This document shows, one piece after another, positions 28,192 to 36,797 of a stretch of 64,000 nt of DNA. The notes beneath the pieces are model-generated. The model was not told the DNA's origin. It ran no database searches and saw nothing but the letters and a program-made list of their open reading frames with translations. A program made the translations under genes and the position numbers. Source of the stretch: Lewinellaceae bacterium (GTDB lineage: Bacteria; Bacteroidota; Bacteroidia; Chitinophagales; Saprospiraceae); contig JADJSY010000085.1 in assembly GCA_016711435.1 (NCBI GenBank), positions 11,796-75,795 of the forward strand. Direction: 5' to 3'. Numbering within the stretch: position 1 is the stretch's first letter; every line of letters starts with the position of its first letter.

Positions 28192-30714
28192 TTACTCCTT
28201 TACTAATTTGACCATCTTTTCAAAACTATCTGCCGTGAATCGCAGCAGGTACATGCCTGATGGCAGGTCTTTTCCGGCGCTTTCAAAAAGCAGGGTATGC
28301 GGTCCTGCCGGCTGGGCGCTGCCGGATTGGTACAAGGTGGATATTTTTTGGCCCAGCATGGCGTATATTTCCAACTGTACCACCGCTTTTTCAGGCAAAT
28401 CATACTGCACTGTCAGGGCGTTTTTGAACACGGAAGGAAAGGCTGTCACACTCGGAAAAACCTGTGTTCCAGGCTCCTGAACCGGCGAACTGGCAAGTTT
28501 GAATTTTGCAACAATGGTATCGGGCGCGCCCTGCACCATAAAGGTAGTGGCCGAATTGGGCGTTACAAAGGTGTTATTCTGCGCTTCCCATTTGTCAAAA
28601 ATATAACCGTCGGCAGCGTTCGGTTGGGCGATGAGTTTGAGCGCTACCCCACCGAAAAACTGGGTGGCGGCGGGGAATTGATTGTATTGCAGGGTATTTA
28701 CCTGCATGGCGCCCGCGCCGGGCGGCTCGACGAGCAGCACAGTGGGGTAGGGGCCTGTAAGGTCGTAACAACCCGCCAGACCATCCGGCAATTCATTGCA
28801 GCGGATGGTGATAAAATCGCGCAGTTTGTCCACATTTTGCTCCCATTCCTGCATGGAGCCTCCCCAGCGCTGGATGTGGCGCGGCATTTCAGGGCCGATC
28901 GTATTGACAATACTGTCGAGGTAATTCAACATATTTTCACAACTGAAAACGGTGCTCATCAGGTCGGCTTGCCGGGTGACGTAGTACTGGTCGAATTCGG
29001 GATTCAGCCGCAGTTTTGTCAGCAGCCGCATGTGTCCGTTGATATCCGGCCAGGGTTCCACCAAAGTTTCTACATCGCAGGGTTCCGCATAAGGGGTGGT
29101 ATCGGGAATGCCCGTGTAGTTGATGTAATGGCCGAACGTAGCGTCGTTGTCCCACAAAATATAACCCCATTTCCGGTGTCCTCCTTCCGGGTTGAGGCCC
29201 CGCCACCAGCCGGTATTGTAGTTCAGCCAGTCAGAACAAACTGTAAATGAGTTGGTTATGACATAATCTGCAAGGCTGCTGATGTCTAATTGATCCGTCA
29301 GATTCTGGTAATTGGCGGCATTGTTGAGGTTGCTGCCGTACACGGTATTGTAAAAATTATCCCAGTCGGCGATTGCCTGGTCGCCGCCGTATTCTGCCCA
29401 GGTATTCCCCCAGGTCAGCAGGTATTGCAGATCAAATTTGCCCTGGCTGTAATAAAAGTCCGTAAAATCGTGGTCGTCGGGTAGTTCGCGCAGGTCGTAT
29501 ACGCCCCAGTATTTGCCATTGAGGTAAACGATGGCTTTTTCGCTGCGGCGCACGTCGACATTCAGTTTGCCACGGTCGGCCAGGTTGTGGATATACGCAT
29601 CCCGGATATGCGCGCTGCCGGAAGTATTGCTGGCGTCGGGGTAGTTGTCGTCGCCGGCGGCGCGCAGGATAATGCGCTGGTAACTATCGCGTTCGGAGCC
29701 GCTGAAAATTTTCTTTTTCAGTCCGTTGTTGTAACCCATTTCATCGCGGGTAACCCAGTCGACGCTGCGCTGGTTGTTGACCCAGGAATCCTGTCCGTGG
29801 GAATTGAGTTCCCCGTAAGCCCGGGTTTTGCGGTCGCCGTCCGTATCGAAATATTCGATGCTGCCCTGCGGGCGAAGGTCCTGGTTGCCATTGGCCAGGT
29901 CTTCCACCTGGGCTGAGCCGATAGAAACAACGGGCAGATGGTGTGTGTCGTTGATAAAATAGGTGTTGAACTGCACAAAACTGCGCAATATCAGGCTGTT
30001 GCTGCTGAACGTAACAGCTTTCAATACTGTCGTCGCGGTTATTTTTATGGGCGTTGAGTAAATCTGCGAATTGCTGGTAGGTTCGGAACCGTTGGTAGTG
30101 AAACGAATGGTGGCATTGGGCTCTGAAGTGCTCAATGCGACATATATCGAGTCCTGAAAAAATCCGCCATCCTGGCTCACATCGGGCCGCGCAGCATAGG
30201 CGATAGCGGAAGTCGCATTGTTGTTGGACGCTCCGGGTGTGGGCGTTGCCATGATGCGCCATGCGCTGCCGCCATCAGTCTGGCGCCCCATCGAATGCCC
30301 CAGTTTGGTTTTCGACAGTTCTATATCTGCGAGGAAAGCACCGCCCGGATTGGTAAAAACAATATGATCGGGGTTGTTTTTGCTTTGGGTCAGTTTAAAA
30401 CTGGTGTGCAGGAAATTGCCTGTCGCCTCGTTGCGGCCGGAAGCCCAGACTACCAGGTAGCCGTTACCCTCGATCATGGCGTCGGCAGGAAACGGCCATT
30501 TTTTGGGTTCGTCGTTGTCGTCGCTGAGGAAATGGCCGGCGAGACTGACCGGCGTGGCTGAGGTATTGTACAGTTCTATCCAGTCTTCATATTTATTGTA
30601 ATTATCGGCAAACTGATTCAGATTGGAACAGGAATATTCATTAATAACCACCTGCGCCGACAGGGTAGGGATCAAGAGGAGAGCAAAGCAGAAGGCGAGT
30701 AAACTTGTTTGCAT
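28192..30714 (-). CDS. CotH-type surface kinase with lamin-tail domain, T9SS cargo
   Basis: 840 residues, intact. Signal peptide (residues 1-20), lamin-tail domain (QVVINEYSCSNLNQF, YEDWIELYNTSATPVSLAG), a chitobiase-like C-terminal-type module (TIRFTTNGSEPTSNSQIY, about 200-255), then the CotH kinase domain (about 260-620) with YLNGKYWGVYDLRE and GYILWDNDATFGHY. A T9SS sorting domain closes the protein (FPSVFKNALTVQYDL, GMYLLRFTADSFEKMVKLVKE split by a turn). It starts 345 bp after the DUF4956 gene and ends 38 bp before the second CotH gene, on the same strand. Confidence 0.9.
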   Translation of the reverse strand: MQTSLLAFCFALLLIPTLSAQVVINEYSCSNLNQFADNYNKYEDWIELYNTSATPVSLAGHFLSDDNDEPKKWPFPADAMIEGNGYLVVWASGRNEATGNFLHTSFKLTQSKNNPDHIVFTNPGGAFLADIELSKTKLGHSMGRQTDGGSAWRIMATPTPGASNNNATSAIAYAARPDVSQDGGFFQDSIYVALSTSEPNATIRFTTNGSEPTSNSQIYSTPIKITATTVLKAVTFSSNSLILRSFVQFNTYFINDTHHLPVVSIGSAQVEDLANGNQDLRPQGSIEYFDTDGDRKTRAYGELNSHGQDSWVNNQRSVDWVTRDEMGYNNGLKKKIFSGSERDSYQRIILRAAGDDNYPDASNTSGSAHIRDAYIHNLADRGKLNVDVRRSEKAIVYLNGKYWGVYDLRELPDDHDFTDFYYSQGKFDLQYLLTWGNTWAEYGGDQAIADWDNFYNTVYGSNLNNAANYQNLTDQLDISSLADYVITNSFTVCSDWLNYNTGWWRGLNPEGGHRKWGYILWDNDATFGHYINYTGIPDTTPYAEPCDVETLVEPWPDINGHMRLLTKLRLNPEFDQYYVTRQADLMSTVFSCENMLNYLDSIVNTIGPEMPRHIQRWGGSMQEWEQNVDKLRDFITIRCNELPDGLAGCYDLTGPYPTVLLVEPPGAGAMQVNTLQYNQFPAATQFFGGVALKLIAQPNAADGYIFDKWEAQNNTFVTPNSATTFMVQGAPDTIVAKFKLASSPVQEPGTQVFPSVTAFPSVFKNALTVQYDLPEKAVVQLEIYAMLGQKISTLYQSGSAQPAGPHTLLFESAGKDLPSGMYLLRFTADSFEKMVKLVKE

Positions 30715-30780
30715 AAATAGTTATCCGTTATTAGTTATTTGTTATCAGTGTTGATAATCAAGCATTTGTGAAGGATTTGA

Positions 30781-30944
30781 TCCAGAGATTCAAAATTATA
30801 AAATACCATTGGAGCAGACGCATCGCAAAATCTGTTTTGTTAGTCTGCGACAGAAAAAGCGGATAGTTAATCCAGAGATTCAAAACTACATGATACCAAT
30901 GAAGCGGACGTTCGACAAACCCGTTTTGTTAGTCTGCGACAGAA
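30781..30944 (+). repeat. Pair of ~74-bp imperfect direct repeats
   Basis: Copy 1 (30781-30855) and copy 2 (30871-30944) both start TCCAGAGATTCAAAA and end TTTTGTTAGTCTGCGACAGA, with scattered differences between. They lie in the 345-bp gap between DUF4956 and the large CotH gene; no gene is visible there. Confidence 0.8.
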
Positions 30945-30980
30945 CTACCAAACCACACTACGGTCCATTTTTGTGGAACG

Positions 30981-31013
30981 AGACCTGTAAGGTTTTAGAA
31001 ACCTTATAGGTCT
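30981..31013. repeat. Palindrome of AGACCTGTAAGGTTT type
   Basis: Arms AGACCTGTAAGGTTT and AAACCTTATAGGTCT pair with one mismatch around a short loop. It follows the direct repeats and lies about 45 bp from the 3' end of the DUF4956 gene, where it may act as a terminator. Confidence 0.75.
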
Positions 31014-31059
31014 GGGCTTGGAAAAAAAATATTCAGTATGTGTGCTCCCACCACCACGC

Positions 31060-31746
31060 TCACAGGGTCGGCGGATTTACATCATCTTCATCAAAAAACA
31101 CGCTCACCTGCCGTACGGCTGTTATGGTATTGAGCGCTTTCACCAATGCTTCCGAATCGCCGTTTTTGAGGGTTACGTGATAGAACGCTTCTATTTCATG
31201 CTCATAGCCGGTATTTTTGATGTTGACCAATTTAATAGCCCGGCAGAACTTTGAAAAAACTTTATCCAGATCGGCGCTGCCTGCCCGCAAACCGTCGTAG
31301 GTGATCTGCAACAGGTGAAAGCGCCGCCGCGGTTGTCCGAAATGGGTGAAAGTGAGCGCTGCAATCACGATCCCCGATACCCCGACGCCGATGAGCGCCA
31401 CGATATTCAGTCCGACCCCGCAGGCCATGCCGAGCGCCAGTGACAGAAAAATAAATACCATGTCCATCGTATCGCGCACGGCGGTTCGGAAGCGGATAAT
31501 ACTCATGGCGCCCACCAGCCCGAATGCGCGAGCGAGGTTGTTGCCGATGACGACGATCACCAAGGCTGCTATGAGGGTCAGTAACACCAGCGCATTCACA
31601 TAACTCACGGAATACGAAGGCCCGCGGTAAGTGGCGCGGTATATCAGCGACAAAGCAATGCCGCATATCAACGCTGACAACAGGTTGGTAAGCACATCGG
31701 CCGCCGTGACCGGAAATAAATTGATCGTTTGAAAATCTTCTAACAA
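31060..31746 (-). CDS. DUF4956 membrane protein
   Basis: 228 residues with four membrane helices at about 18-38, 48-68, 75-110 and 112-130, followed by a ferredoxin-like soluble domain (FHLLQITYDGL...FYHVTLKNGDSEALVKALNTI). The stretch NNLARAFGLVGAMSIIRFRTAVRD is the signature of DUF4956. This family is commonly encoded next to VTC-domain and CotH-kinase genes, as here; its biochemical role is not known. It starts 72 bp after the VTC gene. Confidence 0.88.
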   Translation of the reverse strand: MLEDFQTINLFPVTAADVLTNLLSALICGIALSLIYRATYRGPSYSVSYVNALVLLTLIAALVIVVIGNNLARAFGLVGAMSIIRFRTAVRDTMDMVFIFLSLALGMACGVGLNIVALIGVGVSGIVIAALTFTHFGQPRRRFHLLQITYDGLRAGSADLDKVFSKFCRAIKLVNIKNTGYEHEIEAFYHVTLKNGDSEALVKALNTITAVRQVSVFFDEDDVNPPTL

Positions 31747-31817
31747 AGTGCGGTGTTATTCTGAAAGTTGAGTGGTTGAGAATGTTGATGGTTGATAAAA
31801 AATTGGTAATCAAAGAA

Positions 31818-32726
31818 TTAATGTGCGGGGTCGTAAGACCCTCGCACGGCGGTAAACCTGATCAGGAAATGGGTGATAACCAATGGCTTTTGTTTGTTGA
31901 TAAGCCAATAGTTACCGCCGTGCGAGGGTCTTACGACCCCGCACAAAATGACGACGATATCATTCAGGCCCGCCGGTCGCGACCGAAGACTGACGCCGCG
32001 AAAACGGTCGGCCTGAATCGAGGGTCGGCTGTCCATACACAAAACGTATTTGGAGGCCGGCGCTTTTTGTAATTCCAGCATGGATAAAATGGGTTTTAGC
32101 CAGGCAGGGCAATAGGTATTAAATTTGATTTCCAGTATGAACTGTTGTTCCAAAGGATAGCGCAGGTCGCGTTCCGTAAATAATTCGCTCACCGCCGGAA
32201 AGGGCACGGAACGCAGGTTTTTATCCAATGAAATCCGCAGGTTATTGTCCAGATCGATGACCTTGCTGATGAATGCTTCACGTTCGTAAATACAGGTCAC
32301 GACCGGACGAAGCCGCCGGGTGTACAGCTGGTAAAAAAAGCGGCGCACATTGTCGGCCTTGTTTGTTTCCGGCAGGTAAGTATCCACAGAGGCGCCCTGG
32401 AAAATGTTTTTGACCGACTCGAAAGGCATGGTGGCGCGGTTTTTCAGGATCGGACCTTCGTATTTGCGTTTAATTTCAAAAAAAACCGGCGCGGTGTCGC
32501 CGCCCAGGTTGTATCCCCGCAAACGCACTTTCATCCGGTGGGCAATGTGTTCGCGTTTGGTATGATACATTTCCAGATCGGGCGTATCGAAATAAATACT
32601 GCGTACGGTGTAGTGGTGTTCCGGCTGAAGCGCTGCATAACGATCCGGCTGCACAAAAGGAAGCAACATGCTTCGCAAGGTGGCAAGGTGAAAAACCGGT
32701 ACGTAGTATTTGTATTCGTGTCGCAT
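31818..32726 (-). CDS. VTC-domain protein (polyphosphate polymerase-like) with repeat-derived C-terminus
   Basis: I choose the start at 32726 (MRHEYKYYVPV) because it overlaps the stop of the HlyD gene as TGATG, a translational coupling. The VTC tunnel-domain motifs are present: EYKYY, HRMKVRLRGYN, FFEIKRKY, EQQFILEIKFN and CPAWLKPIL. In eukaryotes this fold makes polyphosphate from ATP; bacterial versions are uncharacterised. After residue about 265 the protein runs into a dispersed inverted repeat (31822-31945), so the last 40 or so residues (CGVVRPSHGG...AVRGSYDPAH) are repeat-encoded. Confidence 0.85.
   Translation of the reverse strand: MRHEYKYYVPVFHLATLRSMLLPFVQPDRYAALQPEHHYTVRSIYFDTPDLEMYHTKREHIAHRMKVRLRGYNLGGDTAPVFFEIKRKYEGPILKNRATMPFESVKNIFQGASVDTYLPETNKADNVRRFFYQLYTRRLRPVVTCIYEREAFISKVIDLDNNLRISLDKNLRSVPFPAVSELFTERDLRYPLEQQFILEIKFNTYCPAWLKPILSMLELQKAPASKYVLCMDSRPSIQADRFRGVSLRSRPAGLNDIVVILCGVVRPSHGGNYWLINKQKPLVITHFLIRFTAVRGSYDPAH
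31822..31945. repeat. Inverted pair of hairpin elements at the VTC 3' end
   Basis: Arms 31822-31855 and 31912-31945 are exact 34-bp complements. Each arm is itself a hairpin built from GTGCG, GGGTC, a 4-nt turn, GACCC and CGCAC, followed by GGCGGTAA. A third copy of the hairpin is at 17593-17617. The whole element is translated as the tail of the VTC protein. Confidence 0.9.
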
Positions 32727-33793
32727 CAATTTTTGTTGACAGAAAAATGAAGGATTCGTTTCAAATAAGCCCTGGGTGTCAGCGACCCGCAGTGAATGAT
32801 ACACTTTGCTGAAGTGCCGAGTGCAATACGTTCGCCGGGATACTGCGGTTGGATGATGGCTTGCAAAAAACCGACGCTGCGGCCGCCCAACACCTGCGTC
32901 TGGGGTAGTTTGTACAAATAGCGTGCTGTGTAGGTTTGGTTACTCAGCGGGTCGCTGATTTGTACGACTGCACTGTCGCCGATATGGGCCATTTCCTCCG
33001 ATTTGACGGGGATGGAAAGCACGTATTCCGACACTTTTTGCAATATCAACACTTCCCCCACTTCCCGGATCGGCGCCACGACCCCGTCAAACGGCGACCG
33101 AATTACGTATCCGGCATTGCGGCGGCGCAGGAAGTCCAGTTGTTTGCGCAAGGCGCTGATTTCGGAAGCATTCAGGTCTACTGATTCCGTTTTGAGGCCC
33201 GTACGCGCATTTTCGAGCGCATTTTCGGCTGTTTTTACTTCAATGCGGGCCAGTTCGAGGGCGTTTTCTATTCTGATAAATTCCAGCCGGGCCAGCACCT
33301 GGTCGGCGACCAATTGCTGTGCGGCAACGTATTCTTTTTCCCGCAGCGTGAGGGTTTGTTTGGCAAAAGACAGCCTCGTCTCTGCTTCCTGCACAATGGG
33401 CGGCTTTTCTCCCGTGACGGCTACCTGCCGTTCCGACTGCTTGATGTTCAATTGGTTTTCCAGTTCCAGTATTTGTTGCTGTATCACTGCCGAATACATA
33501 CACACCAGCGTATCGCCCAGGCGGGTTTGCCCTGCTGCGTCCCGGGGTATCATTACTTCCATACCCGACAGGTCGCCGCGTTCAAATTGCCAGGAAGCCA
33601 CCCGCTCCACCACACCCGTTTTGAAATTCTGGTGCGTTGCCAGCAGGCCGCCACTGCCATCCTGCATCAGGAGCCATTCCTCTGCCGGGGCAACGTGTCC
33701 GACACTAACCAGGTCGTACGGAATTTGAATCGGGGCATACAGCGCCGCCGCCACCAACAGGCTCAGGATAAGAAGGGTAATTCCTCGGTACAT
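32726..33793 (-). CDS. HlyD-family membrane fusion / adaptor protein
   Basis: 355 residues: an N-terminal membrane helix (TLLILSLLVAAALYAPIQI), a lipoyl-like half domain, a long coiled-coil hairpin (about 100-225, IQQQILELENQLNIKQSE ... LARIEVKTAENALENA), then GYVIRSPFDGVVAPIREVGEVL, the second half of the lipoyl domain, and a beta barrel. Such adaptors bridge inner-membrane transporters to outer-membrane channels. No cognate ATPase or permease is in the window. Its stop overlaps the VTC start (TGATG). It is the first gene of the HlyD / VTC / DUF4956 / CotH run. Confidence 0.88.
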   Translation of the reverse strand: MYRGITLLILSLLVAAALYAPIQIPYDLVSVGHVAPAEEWLLMQDGSGGLLATHQNFKTGVVERVASWQFERGDLSGMEVMIPRDAAGQTRLGDTLVCMYSAVIQQQILELENQLNIKQSERQVAVTGEKPPIVQEAETRLSFAKQTLTLREKEYVAAQQLVADQVLARLEFIRIENALELARIEVKTAENALENARTGLKTESVDLNASEISALRKQLDFLRRRNAGYVIRSPFDGVVAPIREVGEVLILQKVSEYVLSIPVKSEEMAHIGDSAVVQISDPLSNQTYTARYLYKLPQTQVLGGRSVGFLQAIIQPQYPGERIALGTSAKCIIHCGSLTPRAYLKRILHFSVNKN

Positions 33794-34040
33794 CTTTACG
33801 GCTTCAATTCAACGGCTTTTAACCCCTGCTTTGGTATGTTAATTTTAGGTAAACAAAAGTGGGGACAAGATTAGGCTTTTAACGAGTATGTATTGCTATT
33901 TGTATTGGCTAAAATGATCTTTTTGGCGCTAAAACCGGAAAATAGGGTGCTGAATGGTTTTTACCACATAGGACGACCGCCATTCACTTGCCATAGACAG
34001 CCTTTGGTATACTCCTAATATGTTTCAAGCCGCGCTTTGT

Positions 34041-34048
34041 TACTTTTG
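34041..34048 (+). promoter_or_regulatory. Candidate -7 box of the DUF885 gene
   Basis: TACTTTTG matches TAnnTTTG and lies 29 nt before the chosen ATG at 34077. The -33 element is not clear. Its position argues for the internal start rather than the ATG at 34020. Confidence 0.35.
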
Positions 34049-34076
34049 CTCCTCATTTTTTTGCAACATAACGACC

Positions 34077-35852
34077 ATGCGCACTTTTCCAATTCTATTT
34101 CTGACTGTTCTCCTCTGCATCCAATGCGGTCAAAATGCACCGCAACAAGCCAATTCGGCAGCAACACCCATGAAAGATTTTATCGAACAGTTTTACCGCG
34201 ACCGGCTGGCGCTGAACCCGATGGAAGCCACGATGCAGGGCCTGGAGGGTTTTAACGACCAATTGCCGATCACTGTGAGCGAGGACTATCGCCGGCAGGT
34301 ACGCGCATTTTATACCCGCACAAAAACAGCCCTGGCGCAGTACAATCCTGAACAGCTCGATGCTAAAGACCGCATCAGTTACGATATCCTTCAATGGGAA
34401 TGCGACATCGAGTTGGCCGGTCAGCAATTCCCGGATAACTATATGCCTGTCAATCAGTTCTGGAGCCTGCCGCTCACACTGGGGCAATTCGGTTCCGGTA
34501 GCGGTACGCAACCTTTTAAAACCGTAGCAGACTACGACAACTGGCTGAAACGCCTGCAAGTTTTTACGGCCTGGACGGATTCGGCGATCGTTTATACCCG
34601 AAAAGGGATGCAGGCCGGTTATGTGCTGCCCACTTCCCTGATTGTAAAAGTGATTCCGCAATTCAAAGATATGGTGGTAAAAGACCCGACAAAAAGTCTC
34701 TACTACGGCCCGATTCAGGTGATGCCCGCCGATTTTCCCGCCGCTGAAAAAACGCGCCTGACGGAAGCCTACACCAAAATGATAGCGGAAAAACTGGTTC
34801 CTGCTTTTCAAAAATTAGCCGATTTTTATGAAAAAGAATACCTGCCCAAAGGCCGCACTACTTCCGGTATTTCAGATGTGCCCGGCGGTCGCGAGCGCTA
34901 CAACCACCTGATTAAATACTGGACGACCACAGAAATGACTGCCGACGAAATTTTCGACCTCGGTCAACGGGAAGTGGCGCGCATCCGCTCGGAAATGGAA
35001 AAAGTGAAAGCGCAGGTTGGTTTTAAGGGCGACCTGAAAGCCTTTTTCGACTTCGTGCGCACGGACAAAAAATTTACGCCCTTCCAAAAACCGGAGGAGG
35101 TGACAGCCTGGTACGCTTCCCTGGAAACAGTAATGAAGCCGCAGTTGAACAAAATGTTCGACCTGACGCCGAAATCAAAATTTGAGGTGCGCCGCACAGA
35201 GGCTTTCCGCGAGGCCTCGGCCAGCGCGGAATACAGCCAGGGCACACCCGATGGCAGCCGTCCGGGCATTTTTTATGTGCCGGTACCTGATGCCGCCAAG
35301 CACAATGTGGTGGGTGGTGAAAGTTTGTTTTTACACGAAGCCATTCCCGGGCACCATTACCAGATTTCGCTGCAACAGGAAGATACCACCCTTCCCGCCT
35401 TCCGCCGTTTCCTGTGGTACGGCGCTTACGGAGAGGGCTGGGCTTTGTACACCGAAAGTCTGGGCAAAGAACTGGGGCTGTACACCGATCCGTACCAGTA
35501 TTTCGGGATGTTGAGCAGCGAAATGCACCGCGCTATCCGCCTCGTGGTGGATGTGGGCCTGCATACCAAAGGCTGGACGCGCGAGCAGGCGATCCAATTT
35601 TCCAAAGACAATGAAGCCGAACCGGAAGAAAGTATCATTGCCGAAATCGAACGCTACATGGCGATTCCCGGTCAGGCGTTGTCATATAAAATAGGCCAGT
35701 TGAAAATCCTGGAATTGCGCAGCAAAGCGGAAAAAACGCTGGGCGACAAATTCGACATCAAGGAATTTCACAATGAAGTGCTGGATGCGGGTTGCCTGCC
35801 GCTGAAGGTGCTGGAAGCGAAGATTGACCGGTGGATCGCCGGCAAGAAATAG
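34077..35852 (+). CDS. DUF885 family metallopeptidase-like lipoprotein
   Basis: 591 residues from the ATG at 34077, chosen because it gives a lipoprotein signal (MRTFPILFLTVLLCIQC). DUF885 proteins resemble gluzincin peptidases. The zinc-binding HEAIPGHHYQ (His420, with the catalytic-type Glu421 and two further His) and a downstream GEGWALYTE, which supplies the third ligand Glu, are both present. The long helical N-domain runs to about residue 330. Peptide substrate unknown. A long inverted repeat separates it from the convergent gene at 36000. Confidence 0.88.
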   Translation: MRTFPILFLTVLLCIQCGQNAPQQANSAATPMKDFIEQFYRDRLALNPMEATMQGLEGFNDQLPITVSEDYRRQVRAFYTRTKTALAQYNPEQLDAKDRISYDILQWECDIELAGQQFPDNYMPVNQFWSLPLTLGQFGSGSGTQPFKTVADYDNWLKRLQVFTAWTDSAIVYTRKGMQAGYVLPTSLIVKVIPQFKDMVVKDPTKSLYYGPIQVMPADFPAAEKTRLTEAYTKMIAEKLVPAFQKLADFYEKEYLPKGRTTSGISDVPGGRERYNHLIKYWTTTEMTADEIFDLGQREVARIRSEMEKVKAQVGFKGDLKAFFDFVRTDKKFTPFQKPEEVTAWYASLETVMKPQLNKMFDLTPKSKFEVRRTEAFREASASAEYSQGTPDGSRPGIFYVPVPDAAKHNVVGGESLFLHEAIPGHHYQISLQQEDTTLPAFRRFLWYGAYGEGWALYTESLGKELGLYTDPYQYFGMLSSEMHRAIRLVVDVGLHTKGWTREQAIQFSKDNEAEPEESIIAEIERYMAIPGQALSYKIGQLKILELRSKAEKTLGDKFDIKEFHNEVLDAGCLPLKVLEAKIDRWIAGKK

Positions 35853-36000
35853 TGTTTGGTGTTTGGTTTTTCGTGTTTGGGGCGCATTGCCTTTGGCCGT
35901 GTTTGGTGTTTGGTGTTTAGTGTTTGGGGCGCATTGCCTGAACTACTCACAGTGACCAAAGGCAATGCGCCCTAAACACTAAACACCAAACACCAAACAC
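35853..36000. repeat. TGTTTGG-type repeats forming a long inverted repeat between convergent genes
   Basis: Three tandem-repeat blocks of GTGTTTGGTGTTTGG type alternate with GGCGCATTGCCT. The segment at about 35899-35938 is the complement of 35961-36000 with one mismatch, around a loop of about 22 nt. It lies between the DUF885 gene and the convergent OM protein gene, so a bidirectional terminator role is possible. Confidence 0.85.
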
Positions 36001-36797
36001 TATTTCCGACTGATCCGAAACGTCAGGCCCCCGCCCAGATGCAGCATTTGCACCAACTCATCGCTGGTCAAAGTTTGTGTTTGAATAGCGCCGGTTATTT
36101 GATTTTCAATGGAATAAGTGTAGGCGAGATCCGGCTTGAACGCCGTCCATTCCGCAATGCCGAAAAGGCTCCAGCGCCGCCAGAGGTGTCGTTGCAGGAG
36201 GGTGCCCAGGCCGAAAGTAAGGCTGGCGGCAGCGCCCGATTCATCCGTATTGTTCGGTTGCAGGGTAAGTAAACTCAACTCATTCGAATCCTGGCGTTTC
36301 AATACGATATCGGCTGCCAAAGGGTAAAAAGTAGTGCCGCCCAGCATCAAACGCGGTTGTAACGACCACTTTCCGGCATTCATGGCATAGGACAAGGAGA
36401 AAAACGCCTGGGCGGCGTCTTCACCGTGGTTAACTTCGTCGTACACCCCCGGAAAGTCTATGGTGGCATAATTGTAGGGGAACAGCCCGTTCATGCGCTC
36501 CGTAAAATCCGCGCGGATATTAGCCGAAATATTGACATGCCGGAACTGAAAAACCAGCCCGAAGCGGTTCTTCATTTGCCATTGTACTTCATAAGGCACA
36601 GACACATTGTGCCGCGGCAAGGACGCCAAAGGGTCGATAGGCGCGCTGAACTGTGGGGCATTAAAAACGGGGCTGTATCCTGCGCCCAGCCGGACATACA
36701 AACCTTTGGGAAACATCGTTTCCTGTCCTGTCGCGTTTGTTCCAAGGGCTATACAGCACAGCAAAACCGGTATCGAAAAACATGTTTTCATCGTCAT
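36000..36797 (-). CDS. Outer-membrane beta-barrel-like protein
   Basis: 265 residues with a signal peptide (to about residue 24, CCIALGTNATGQ). The mature part alternates short amphipathic strands (GLYVRLGAGYSPVF, RFGLVFQFRHVN, WSLQPRLMLGG, WSLFGIAEWTAF, LHLGGGLTFRISRK) and ends in strand residues, as small OM barrels do. No specific family recognised. The start overlaps the stop of the upstream gene as ATGA, so the two are coupled. Confidence 0.7.
   Translation of the reverse strand: MTMKTCFSIPVLLCCIALGTNATGQETMFPKGLYVRLGAGYSPVFNAPQFSAPIDPLASLPRHNVSVPYEVQWQMKNRFGLVFQFRHVNISANIRADFTERMNGLFPYNYATIDFPGVYDEVNHGEDAAQAFFSLSYAMNAGKWSLQPRLMLGGTTFYPLAADIVLKRQDSNELSLLTLQPNNTDESGAAASLTFGLGTLLQRHLWRRWSLFGIAEWTAFKPDLAYTYSIENQITGAIQTQTLTSDELVQMLHLGGGLTFRISRK

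Noticed and set aside
31822..31945. Insertion sequence or attachment site
   Set aside because: No transposase or integrase is nearby and no target duplication is evident; it is better described as a dispersed inverted hairpin pair.
32727..32804. Upstream start for the VTC protein
   Set aside because: It would lie inside the HlyD gene; the TGATG overlap and the MRHEYKYY start fit the family better.
34020..34076. Earlier start codon of the DUF885 gene
   Set aside because: It would precede the -7 box and spoil the lipoprotein signal that begins at 34077.
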